Origin: Planctomycetota bacterium | GTDB lineage: Bacteria > Planctomycetota > Phycisphaerae > WQYP01 | Direction of reading: 5' to 3' | DNA: 31,514 nucleotides | Assembly: GCA_023489375.1 (NCBI GenBank) | Contig: JAMDCX010000089.1 | Span: 1-31,514 of the forward strand | Shown: piece by piece, positions 24,475 to 31,514 of the stretch | Numbering within the stretch: the first letter of the stretch is position 1 | Layout of the letters: each line of letters opens with the position of its first letter | Position numbers and translations under genes: made by a program | Notes under the pieces: model-generated | The model's input: only the letters and a program-made list of their open reading frames with translations | Told to the model about the DNA's origin: nothing | The model's database searches: none

Positions 24475-25422
24475 TTATATCGTCTCTGCCGCGTGGTCCC
24501 TAACCGCCATGCACGCCAGACGGTCGCAGAGTTCATCAAATGGAATACCCGCGCGTGCGGCGGCCTTGGGCACCAGAGAATGGCTGGTAAATCCCGGCAA
24601 ACTGTTGAGTTCCAGCACCATAGGCTCCATGCTCCTCTGATCCACCATCACATCCACCCGCGCCAGGTGGCGGGAACCTATACAATTGTACGTTTTGGAG
24701 GCCATGGAGGCGACTTTTTCCAATAAAGCGGGAGGCAGGCTGAGGTCAAAGAGATATTCCGTATCATCGCGTTGATACTTGGCCTGATAATCATAAAAGG
24801 CGGTGGCGGGGCGTATTTGTATGATCGGCAAGGTCTGACCATCCAGAATGCCAACCGTTAATTCCGGACCGACAATGAATTTTTCCACCAGCATGGCGCC
24901 ATATTGCGGCAGGTTTTCCTCCAGATGGGCGCGCGCTTCTGTAATATCGTTGCAAATACGACACGCCACCGAGCTGCCATCGGAAATCGGTTTAATTACA
25001 CAAGGATAGCCAATGCCGCTGCGCGGCGTCCAGCTGTCCTTATATTTGTTGGCGCTGACCACCTGCCAGTTGGGCGTGGCAATACAGTTTTCGGCCAGGA
25101 CATTTTTCGCCTCCGCCTTGTCCATAGCCAATCTGGAGGCCGCCGGCCCGGACCCGACATACGCCAGATCGCGGGCCTCCAGAATTTCCTGTAATTGGCC
25201 GTCTTCGCCGAAGGTTCCGTGCAAAGCGGGAAAGACCAGATCGCAGGGGCGATAATCCAAAGCCGCCAGATTATCCGGGCCAATATCAGCCTCCACCACA
25301 TGGTGTCCGCAGCGACGTAATGCAGCGGCGATTTGGGCCCCGCTGGCCAGTGAAATATCGCGTTCCCGCGATATACCGCCTGCCAGCAATGTAATATGCA
25401 ACGGTTTCAGATGTGTATTCAT
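24475..25422 (-). CDS. ddl: D-alanine--D-alanine ligase
   Basis: This cytoplasmic ATP-grasp enzyme joins two D-Ala for the peptidoglycan stem peptide. Its 315 residues show GGISRERDISLASG at the N-terminus, the ATP-binding PCVIKPISDGSSVACRI, VEKFIVGPELTVGILDG, SRHLARVDVMVD and the metal-binding LELNSLPGFTSHSLVPKAAA near the end. AGGAG is 7 nt before ATG 25422. The length is typical (~300-320). It lies 96 nt downstream of murB and 36 nt upstream of ftsQ. Whether this is the A- or B-type ligase is not claimed. Confidence 0.95.
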   Translation of the reverse strand: MNTHLKPLHITLLAGGISRERDISLASGAQIAAALRRCGHHVVEADIGPDNLAALDYRPCDLVFPALHGTFGEDGQLQEILEARDLAYVGSGPAASRLAMDKAEAKNVLAENCIATPNWQVVSANKYKDSWTPRSGIGYPCVIKPISDGSSVACRICNDITEARAHLEENLPQYGAMLVEKFIVGPELTVGILDGQTLPIIQIRPATAFYDYQAKYQRDDTEYLFDLSLPPALLEKVASMASKTYNCIGSRHLARVDVMVDQRSMEPMVLELNSLPGFTSHSLVPKAAARAGIPFDELCDRLACMAVRDHAAETI

Positions 25423-25518
25423 CGCAATCTCCTGAAGTCAACGGCCAGCTACGCCATTATTCCGCCGCACGGATTGAAGGCCGGCGTCCGGGAAAACGGA
25501 ATAACAGGCTCTGACTTT

Positions 25519-26397
25519 TTACCAGATGACTACTTCACTTTCCAAGGTAATTCCTTTGTGTTCCCGAACTTTTTGCCGCACCAGTTCCATTAAGGCCAGC
25601 ACATCCGCGCTGGAGGCACCATGGTGGGCAATGATAAAGTTAGCGTGTTGCACGGAAATTTCAGCGCCACCGATTCGATGCCCCTTCAAACCAACTTCAT
25701 CGATAAGTTTTCCCGCCGACAACCCGTCAGGATTGCGGAAAATACACCCGGCACTGTTGTCCCGCAGCGGTTGCGTGTTGCGTTTGTACATCCATATTTC
25801 CTTGACCCGCTGTGCGAGGCGATCAGGATTTTCCGGAGTTAATTCAAAGAGGGCCTCCAGAATAAATTTAGCGTTGATATTGCTTCGGCGATACTCGAAA
25901 ACCAGATCATCACGACGGCGTGTCAATATACCGCCATAAGAATCCATTACCGTTACCTCCGCTACCGCGGAACCGATGTTTCCAAAGGCTCCGCCCGCGT
26001 TCATCCGAATTTCGCCGCCGACTGTTCCTGGAATACCGGCCTGGCATTCCAGCCCCGCCAGCCCCAGTTTGGCCAGATGCAGTACCAGTTTCAACACATC
26101 CATACCCGCACCGACACGCACCAGGCGTCCCTCGATAACTACATTCTGGAACACAGAGTTGGACAGAGAAATTACCGCCCCATCCACTCCCTGATCTCGT
26201 ATCAGCAGGTTGGCGCCGCCACCGAGCACAAACATCGGGATATTATTTTCGTGCAGTCGCCGCACCACCGCCACCAGTTCCTCCCGGCTGCGCGGTTCTA
26301 CAAAGTAGCGCGCCGGCCCGCCCAGTCGAAACCATGTTAATGGGGCCAGAGGCACATCAGTGCGAACAATGCTCTTGAAGTCGGCATACCAATTCAT
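25519..26397 (-). CDS. murB: UDP-N-acetylenolpyruvoylglucosamine reductase
   Basis: This FAD enzyme reduces UDP-GlcNAc-enolpyruvate to UDP-MurNAc with NADPH. Its 292 residues show the N-terminal TWFRLGGPARYFVEP, FAD-binding GGGANLLIRD, GIPGTVGGEIRMNAGGAFG, the substrate loop RDNSAGCIFRNPDG and a C-terminal GITLESEVVIW with the catalytic Glu. The proton-donor position that is Ser in the E. coli enzyme is Cys here (AGC-Ile-Phe), a known natural variant. The start at 26397 lies inside murC (41-nt overlap) and has a weak ribosome site, so translation probably depends on murC. Confidence 0.95.
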   Translation of the reverse strand: MNWYADFKSIVRTDVPLAPLTWFRLGGPARYFVEPRSREELVAVVRRLHENNIPMFVLGGGANLLIRDQGVDGAVISLSNSVFQNVVIEGRLVRVGAGMDVLKLVLHLAKLGLAGLECQAGIPGTVGGEIRMNAGGAFGNIGSAVAEVTVMDSYGGILTRRRDDLVFEYRRSNINAKFILEALFELTPENPDRLAQRVKEIWMYKRNTQPLRDNSAGCIFRNPDGLSAGKLIDEVGLKGHRIGGAEISVQHANFIIAHHGASSADVLALMELVRQKVREHKGITLESEVVIW

Positions 26398-27859
26398 GTG
26401 TTATTTCCCAAACCGGGCCGGCACCCATGGACACCACCAGATCACCGGATTGCAATTCCGCCCGCAGCGCCGCCACCACCGCCGGGAAAGTCGGTATATA
26501 ACGACTTAATCGGCCATTGGCTACAATCCGGTTCACCAGATTTTGTGCATGGACCGCCTGCCGGTCAGCTTCGGTATCACGTGCAAAATAAATATCCGGA
26601 ACAATTACTAAATCCGCATCAGAAAAACTGGCGGCAAACTCATCCATTAAACACCGGGTGCGGCTGTGCTGATGGGGCTGAAATACGCAAATCAGCCGCC
26701 GTGGTTGATATAACTCCCGCAGACCGGAAAGCGTAGAGCGAATTTCCGTGGGGTGATGGGCGTAATCATCAAGAACGGTAATACCATTTATTTGCCCCAA
26801 TAATTCGCTGCGGCGATCCGCGCCGCTGAATTCCTCTATCGCGGAGACAATCACCTCCCAGGGAATTTCGCAATGGCGGGCAATAGCGGCGGCCACCATA
26901 CTGTTGCCTATATTGTGCCTTCCTGGAATGCACAGTGCCAACCGGCCAAGGAAACGGCCCTGATACGACACCGTGTATGAAATTTTTCCATGGTCGGATT
27001 GGATTTCCGTCGCCAGCCAGTCCGGTGAACCGGTCAGGCCATAGGTTTCCACTGGCGCCCGGGCCGCGCGCGCCGCTTCCATACAGGCCGCATTTTCTCC
27101 GTTGGTGATGATCACTCCCCCGGGCTCAACCTGAGCTATGAATTGTCCGAAGGCCTGGGTAATGTCCCGCAGGTCGTGGTAATAATCCAGATGATCCGGC
27201 TCTACATTCAGCACCGCTGCCAGGCGCGGATGTAAATTGAGAAAACTGCGATCATATTCACAAGCCTCGGCGACAAAGTATTTTCCCGTCCCCCCATGCG
27301 CGGAACCGTTCAATTGGCGGCTGCTGGCTCCTATAATATATGATGGGTCTATACCTGCCCGCAGCAAAATATACGCCACCATGGAGGTGGTTGTTGATTT
27401 GCCGTGCGTACCGGCAATAGCGATGCCGTTTTTAATCTGCATAACCCGGCCCAGGGTCTGGGCGTATTTGAAAATCCTGGCACCCGCACATTGCGCGGAA
27501 CACAATTCCGGATGATCCGGGCGGATAGCCGCGGAATACACAACATATTCGGCATCCTGGGGAAAACTCTCAGCCGTCTGCTGATAGCCAACTTTAACGC
27601 CCAGCGCCACTAACTTGTCCGTAGCCGCCGATTGGGTTTTATCCGACCCGGAAACATTGGCTCCCATCTGTTTGAGCATCTGCGCCAGACCGCACATGCC
27701 GCTGCCGCCGATACCGATAAAATGTACGCGGCGACCGCGGAAATCCTCTGGGGCGATGTTATCTCCCGCCGTTGCCGCCAAATCTGACGCACCGGCACTC
27801 TCACGCTGTGGTATCCGTCGCGTGTCCTCACGTGGTTGGCTGCTGGTAAGCGTTACCAT
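26357..27859 (-). CDS. murC: UDP-N-acetylmuramate--L-alanine ligase
   Basis: This Mur ligase adds L-Ala to UDP-MurNAc using ATP. Its 500 residues have a Rossmann start VHFIGIGGSGMCGLAQML, the P-loop AGTHGKST (149-156), EACEYDRSFLNLHPRLAAVLNVEPDHLDYY and DDYAHHPTEIRSTL. The start at ATG 27859 was chosen because a perfect AGGAGG lies 7 nt upstream. An in-frame extension to 28162 would run 230 nt into murG and is implausible. About 40 N-terminal residues (MVTLTSSQPRED...) precede the Rossmann fold and are of low complexity. The 3' end overlaps murB. Confidence 0.95.
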   Translation of the reverse strand: MVTLTSSQPREDTRRIPQRESAGASDLAATAGDNIAPEDFRGRRVHFIGIGGSGMCGLAQMLKQMGANVSGSDKTQSAATDKLVALGVKVGYQQTAESFPQDAEYVVYSAAIRPDHPELCSAQCAGARIFKYAQTLGRVMQIKNGIAIAGTHGKSTTTSMVAYILLRAGIDPSYIIGASSRQLNGSAHGGTGKYFVAEACEYDRSFLNLHPRLAAVLNVEPDHLDYYHDLRDITQAFGQFIAQVEPGGVIITNGENAACMEAARAARAPVETYGLTGSPDWLATEIQSDHGKISYTVSYQGRFLGRLALCIPGRHNIGNSMVAAAIARHCEIPWEVIVSAIEEFSGADRRSELLGQINGITVLDDYAHHPTEIRSTLSGLRELYQPRRLICVFQPHQHSRTRCLMDEFAASFSDADLVIVPDIYFARDTEADRQAVHAQNLVNRIVANGRLSRYIPTFPAVVAALRAELQSGDLVVSMGAGPVWEITHELVCRLQEHCSH

Positions 27860-27936
27860 ATTCTGTCCTCCTGTCGCAACGACGCCACTTTCTTGAGCCG
27901 GTATACCCTGTGATACTCCAGGTTTCTCCGATTCAT
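27853..27936 (-). CDS. 27-residue basic micro-ORF bridging murG and murC
   Basis: An ATG at 27936 overlaps the murG stop (ATGA) and has GGAG 8 nt upstream. The frame runs 27 codons (MNRRNLEYHRVYRLKK...) and ends at a TAA (27855-27853) that overlaps the murC ATG (ATGGTAA). So ribosomes could pass from murG to murC through it. The product is highly basic, has no hydrophobic helix and matches nothing I know. It could be a coupling leader or chance sequence, since murC has its own strong ribosome site. Confidence 0.35.
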   Translation of the reverse strand: MNRRNLEYHRVYRLKKVASLRQEDRIW

Positions 27937-29183
27937 TTTGTTTCTCCACACTGAAGTTGTATTTGTTCCAGCAGCCATCGGGCCACTGCCTGTGCGGCCT
28001 GCGGTCTGGCTTGCAACCGCGCCGCCATGGCCATATCGGCCAGACGATCCGGTTCAGAAAGCAAGCGCAGCAACATGGATTTAAGAGCGGCGGCATTGTG
28101 AGTGTCATTTTTAGCATCGTGTACAATAACCGCAGCCCCGGCGACAGCAAGAATCTCCGCATTGGCTTCCTGATGCCGATCCTTATGGAATGGATATGGC
28201 ATCAGAATGGCCGGTACGCCCATACAAGCCAATTCCGCACACGTACCGGCACCCGCACGGGTAATGGCCAGATCCGCCATCGACCAGACCGCGGCCATGT
28301 CATCACAATAATCCAGCACTTTCCATGGAATAGTGGTCAAACGATCCGCGTGTGCCCGCAGCTCCGCAGCATGTTCCAGGCCCGCCAGGTGTAGAATCTG
28401 CCAGCGGGAGCCACCTGTGGTATTCAAAAATTGCTGTATTTCCGGATCAGCAAGTAATAACGCTATCGCCCGGTTAATGGTCTGTGCCCCCAGCGATGCC
28501 CCCGTAATAACCAGCGTTTTACAGTCGGAATGTAAAGCCAACCGTGTGGCGGCAGTCGTTCGGGGTATGGGGACCATCGTCCGGCGGACCGGACAGCCTA
28601 CTACTTGCGTTCGCGAAACAAAACGGTGATTCGTTTTGCTGTCCAACGGCCATTGTGTGAAAATGGCGTCTGCCCGGCCCATCAGGAACCGGTTCGCCCG
28701 GCCCGCCAAAGCATCGGGATTCAGTAATCCAACCGGAATTTTCCTTCGGGCTGCTTCGTAGGCAACTGCCCCGGCGGCATATCCGCCCAATGCCAGAACC
28801 GCCGCCACTTGGTGTTCTGAAAAAAAGCCCTGCCAATAATGACACGTCTGATGCCAGGCCACATAAAACCCCGGCCAGCGAAACGGATTAGAGTTCCATG
28901 GGCGTATGCTCTGGCGAATAAAATCAAATGAGCCCAGAAGTCGCTGATCTATTGGTCTGGGTGTCGCCGCCCAGATGATTTTGACCGGTCGGCGCAGGTT
29001 GATTAAAGAGGGTTGCAGAGCTTCCAGTACGGCCAATCCAGGATAAATATGCCCCCCCGTTCCTCCCCCGGCCATGATGATGTAGACCGTTTTTTCCGTG
29101 GTTCCTGCATTGGATAGCGCTTCGCCGGACACTCTATGGAGGGCGTCCATGGGCACACTGGAAGTTGCGGCCACCATCTTCAT
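27933..29183 (-). CDS. murG: UDP-N-acetylglucosamine--N-acetylmuramyl-(pentapeptide) pyrophosphoryl-undecaprenol N-acetylglucosamine transferase
   Basis: This peripheral inner-membrane GT-B glycosyltransferase makes lipid II from lipid I and UDP-GlcNAc. Its 416 residues show GGGTGGHIYPGLAVLEAL (from residue 39), LALGGYAAGAVAYEA, PVGLLNPDALAGRANRFL and the donor site ITRAGAGTCAELACMGVPAI followed by PYPFHKDRHQEANA. About 33 residues precede the first strand, an extension relative to many MurG proteins. ATG 29183 overlaps the ftsW stop (ATGA) and has GGAG 8 nt upstream. Translational coupling is likely. Confidence 0.95.
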   Translation of the reverse strand: MKMVAATSSVPMDALHRVSGEALSNAGTTEKTVYIIMAGGGTGGHIYPGLAVLEALQPSLINLRRPVKIIWAATPRPIDQRLLGSFDFIRQSIRPWNSNPFRWPGFYVAWHQTCHYWQGFFSEHQVAAVLALGGYAAGAVAYEAARRKIPVGLLNPDALAGRANRFLMGRADAIFTQWPLDSKTNHRFVSRTQVVGCPVRRTMVPIPRTTAATRLALHSDCKTLVITGASLGAQTINRAIALLLADPEIQQFLNTTGGSRWQILHLAGLEHAAELRAHADRLTTIPWKVLDYCDDMAAVWSMADLAITRAGAGTCAELACMGVPAILMPYPFHKDRHQEANAEILAVAGAAVIVHDAKNDTHNAAALKSMLLRLLSEPDRLADMAMAARLQARPQAAQAVARWLLEQIQLQCGETK

Positions 29184-30529
29184 ACGCCACTCCGCGAAGC
29201 CGAATCCTGTGTCTCCTGACGTACTGGCCAGGGAGTTCCGGCGATGAGGGGTTGCCGGGAATTATTCTCCGCATACTTCAGACGGTTGATTCTTTCCACA
29301 CTCATCACCAACCCAATGGCTCCCGCCGTCAATATCCAGCCCGTACCGCCCGAGGAAATCAGCGGCAAGGCGATACCTTTTGTGGGCACAGTAACAGTAA
29401 CCACAGCGATATTCATGGCCGCCTGCAAGGCAATCACCGCGGTACAACCAAAGGCCAGGAGCTTTCCAAACATATCCTGTGATCGATGCATGACCTGCCA
29501 TCCGGAAAAGACAAGGGTTAAATAAAGCAGAATCACCACGATGCACCCAAAAAATCCGAGTTCCTCAGCAATCAAACTGAAAATAAAATCAGTGTTGTCT
29601 TCCGGTAAATAGCCCATTTTTTGTATGCCATTTCCCAAGCCCCGGCCCCAGAAGCCCCCACTGGCGAAAGATAACAGCGATTGAATTGGATTGTATCCCG
29701 CTCCTTTTGGATCCATGTGAGGATGCATAAAAATCAACAGGCGTTCGCGACGGTAGGGCACATGCCAGACTGCAAAATAAAGTACCACCAGCACCGGCGG
29801 CACGAGTATCGCCAGGTGCCACCAGCGGCACCCCGCCATGAGCATCAGCAAGGCCGCTATGCCCGCAACCAAGGCGGCGGTTCCAAAATCCTCTTTAAGA
29901 ATCAGAGCACTGGTCGCCCCAACCACCATCATCAGCGGTACAAAACCTTTCCAGAAACTGCGAATCTGTTCACCACGATGGACCGCATAGGAGCTGATAA
30001 ATAATACCAGCGACCATTTCGCCAATTCGGACGGTTCAAAGCTCAAGGCATGGGAACCAATACGCAGCAGCAACCAGCGTTTGGCACCGTTAATATCGGT
30101 GCCCAATCGGGTCAGTACCAGAGCCAGAAAAACCATACTGGCCGCCATTAACACGGTGGGCACGGATCGTATCAGACTGTTTCCCAGCAGACGCCGATAA
30201 TCCAGTCGCCATAAAAATGCCAGCAGTGCGATGGCCAGCACCGCATGAATAGCTTCTACATTCATCACCAACCGGAGCGGCCAGTCATGGATAAAGCGGC
30301 CAATGCGAGCGTTAGCGCTTTGTGTCATGAGTAATCCAAAACCCAGCAACGCCATGGTGGCAATCAGCATCAGTTGATCCAACGTCAAGGATATCGGGCT
30401 TAAGGCTACGGAGAAACATCGCTTGGGAGCCGCCCCCGCATCTGGTAGCGATCCAGAGATGGCCCTGGAGCGCGGCTTGGCCCAGGCGATGCGCGTAGGC
30501 CAGTTGATTTTGTTATGCCTGCCGGCCAT
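29180..30529 (-). CDS. ftsW: SEDS peptidoglycan glycosyltransferase FtsW
   Basis: This polytopic SEDS protein polymerises lipid II at the septum. Its 449 residues have about ten hydrophobic helices. Motifs include LTRLGTDINGAKRWLLLRIG, FEPSELAKWSLVLFISSYA, GLGNGIQKMGYLPEDNTDFI with LIAEELGFFG, and KGIALPLISSGGTGWILTAGAI. The start is placed at the second of two tandem ATGs because GGAGG lies 7 nt upstream. The first (30532) is only 4 nt away. A basic, polar N-terminus of ~45 residues precedes the first helix. FtsW and not RodA is inferred from the murG neighbourhood. It is the first gene of the cluster in this window. Confidence 0.92.
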   Translation of the reverse strand: MAGRHNKINWPTRIAWAKPRSRAISGSLPDAGAAPKRCFSVALSPISLTLDQLMLIATMALLGFGLLMTQSANARIGRFIHDWPLRLVMNVEAIHAVLAIALLAFLWRLDYRRLLGNSLIRSVPTVLMAASMVFLALVLTRLGTDINGAKRWLLLRIGSHALSFEPSELAKWSLVLFISSYAVHRGEQIRSFWKGFVPLMMVVGATSALILKEDFGTAALVAGIAALLMLMAGCRWWHLAILVPPVLVVLYFAVWHVPYRRERLLIFMHPHMDPKGAGYNPIQSLLSFASGGFWGRGLGNGIQKMGYLPEDNTDFIFSLIAEELGFFGCIVVILLYLTLVFSGWQVMHRSQDMFGKLLAFGCTAVIALQAAMNIAVVTVTVPTKGIALPLISSGGTGWILTAGAIGLVMSVERINRLKYAENNSRQPLIAGTPWPVRQETQDSASRSGV

Positions 30530-30862
30530 CATCGCTCCTCCATGGTAATGTGAAAATTGAATTTTCCCCGGCCTTCCGCAGCACGGATGCGCCTGAATCA
30601 ATCAGGAAGATGATGCCTAAATAACAGGTACACACCGCAGCCAATTCCATGCCGCCTCTTCAGGGACATCCTTGTCCCCCCGCCACCTGGAACACCCAGC
30701 ACGCGAAGGGTTGTCCGAACCGGTCCAGCCAATGACCGATAAGCGCTACCATTATAAACATATCTCTGCTGTTTACTCCAATGTTCTTTAATTTTTTCTA
30801 TTATTCCCGCAGCCATATAAAGCCGCGACGAGAGTCGCTCTGTGATCAATGAGTAAGGAGTA
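30530..30862. other. Upstream region of the ftsW cluster
   Basis: It holds the ribosome site of ftsW (GGAGG, 30541-30537), the promoter candidate, and near the right end a GAGTAATGAAT-type repeat end (30847-30868) shared with the dispersed repeats. No gene is supported. Confidence 0.5.
30751..30781 (-). promoter_or_regulatory. Weak promoter candidate for the ftsW-ftsQ cluster
   Basis: On the minus strand TATAAT (30756-30751) is preceded by TTGGAG (30781-30776) at a wide 19-nt spacing. A start near 30744 would leave a leader of over 200 nt before ftsW. No other -10 as good was noticed. Confidence 0.3.
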
Positions 30863-30898
30863 ATGAATAAAAACAAAATGGTTTCACCACAACGGAGA

Positions 30899-31255
30899 AC
30901 GGGGTTACAGTGGTACGAGGCGAAAGTATCGCGGGATGGAGGGAAGAAAGGGAAGGCGGTGACGGCGGTGATGCGGAAGATAGCGAAGGGACTACAGCAT
31001 TGTTGCCGGACGGAGGAGAAGTTTGAGTGTGCTAAGGTGTTCCAGGATAAGAGGCAGAAGAAGCCTCGCCGTCGGAGGCGGCACGGTGTCGGCGGGGTAT
31101 CGGCGGTGGGAGGTAACAAGGTACCGAGGTCCAAGGTGCCGGTGGGAGATAACAAAGTGCCGAGGACTCAGACCGCGGTGGGAGGTAAGCGGGTGCCGAT
31201 AGAATCCGGTGTGGCGGAGGTAGAGGCGCTGGGAGGCGTTCACGGAGAAACATGA
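30899..31255 (+). pseudogene. IS110-like transposase C-terminal remnant fused to tandem repeat
   Basis: The frame carries LQWYEAKVSRDGGKKGKAVTAVMRKIAKGLQ and a CAKVF end (about 30902-31045). This is the pattern of the last helices of IS110-family (Transposase_20) enzymes: a Tyr, a GKKGKA turn and AVMRKIAKGL. The catalytic RuvC-like and Ser domains are missing. The frame opens at an ATG (30863) that belongs to the dispersed repeat, not to the transposase. After a basic KKPRRRRRHG segment it enters a 36-bp tandem repeat and stops at 31255. It is probably not functional. Confidence 0.45.
31105..31212 (+). repeat. Three 36-bp tandem units
   Basis: GGTGGGAGGTAACAAGGTAC starts at 31105 and recurs as GGTGGGAGATAACAAAGTGC at 31141 and GGTGGGAGGTAAGCGGGTGC at 31177, exactly 36 bp apart. 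In frame they encode 12-residue units VGGNKVPRSKVP, VGDNKVPRTQTA and VGGKRVPIESGV. Similarity decays toward the third unit. Confidence 0.75.
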
Positions 31256-31405
31256 TACAGGTAGATATATGTATTATAACAGAACATGAAAAGTTTAAGG
31301 ATAAGCCCAAGAGATAAGGATATATAGATGTGTAGAAAAGATGCGTTAAAGATGCAACAATAAATTCCGGCAACCTGATTCGCCCGGAATCAACTGGTTC
31401 ACAAG

Positions 31406-31485
31406 GATCCTGCCCGGCGACTTCCGCTGTAACCTAAGCGACTCTGATCGCCAGAAGTAGTTATGAAGCGTCCTGGTGCGGGATC
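31406..31485 (+). other. Nested stem structure at window edge
   Basis: GATCCTGC (31406-31413) pairs with GCGGGATC (31478-31485) over 8 bp with one G-U. Inside, GGCGA (31416-31420) pairs with TCGCC (31448-31452), and CGCT (31425-31428) pairs with AGCG (31437-31440) around an 8-nt loop. It resembles a structured RNA with an internal loop. The rest of 31256-31514 shows no gene. Confidence 0.35.
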
Positions 31486-31514
31486 GCCCGATGGAATCTC
31501 CGATGAAGCCAATT

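Noticed and set aside
27860..28162. Longer murC start inside murG
   Set aside because: The added ~100 residues are unlike any MurC and overlap murG by 230 nt, while ATG 27859 has a perfect AGGAGG.
30598..31155. Minus-strand frame of 185 codons upstream of ftsW
   Set aside because: It crosses the repeat and the transposase remnant in antisense, has a low-complexity Pro/Arg composition and no ribosome site.
31105..31212. CRISPR array suggested by 36-bp periodicity
   Set aside because: The units are directly tandem with no spacers, diverge quickly and sit in an open frame. No cas gene is present.

Overview
The window is about 31.5 kb of bacterial chromosome with moderate GC. The best guess for the source is Planctomycetota, possibly a Phycisphaerae-like lineage. 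This rests on the type of integrase remnant, a dcw-type cluster whose ftsQ is not followed by ftsA or ftsZ, a thioredoxin-NHL protein, and very repeat-rich intergenic DNA. It is an inference from gene content, not from a marker gene, and confidence is moderate.

Layout. Positions 1-901 hold a dead tyrosine integrase whose 3' end runs into the antisense of tRNA-Asn. tRNA-Asn and tRNA-Phe follow on the minus strand (841-1006). Next comes a minus-strand nuoJKLMN operon (1107-7763), the membrane-arm part of respiratory complex I, transcribed from a probable promoter near 7901-7928. A divergent ferritin-like gene (8032-8535) is followed by a 0.8 kb repeat region. Then comes a membrane-anchored thioredoxin-NHL protein overlapping a small DUF2892-like membrane protein by 1 nt (9328-11618). 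A 1.3 kb mosaic of repeats separates these from radA (12933-14348, minus).

Positions 15223-22741 hold a potassium-uptake operon: a probable response-regulator operator, a 29-residue small membrane ORF, kdpF, kdpA, kdpB, kdpC and kdpD. No kdpE follows. A second repeat region (22742-23475), which includes a terminator-like 13-bp hairpin, lies between the convergent kdp and cell-wall operons. The minus-strand cluster ftsW-murG-(27-codon micro-ORF)-murC-murB-ddl-ftsQ (23476-30529) covers late peptidoglycan precursor synthesis, lipid II formation and septal assembly, with overlapping genes that suggest translational coupling. The right end (30530-31514) has a promoter candidate, an IS110-like transposase C-terminal remnant running into a 36-bp tandem repeat, and a structured segment at the edge.

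The least ordinary material is between the genes. A 13-bp motif (TAACCRTTCACRG) recurs at least eight times. A roughly 290-bp module is present twice in opposite orientation. One of these copies is interrupted by a MITE-like element with perfect 12-bp inverted repeats and a 6-bp flanking duplication, and the other copy serves as the empty site. The kdp upstream region has three AATYTTTACA boxes spaced 11 and 21 bp apart, as expected for a helically phased operator.
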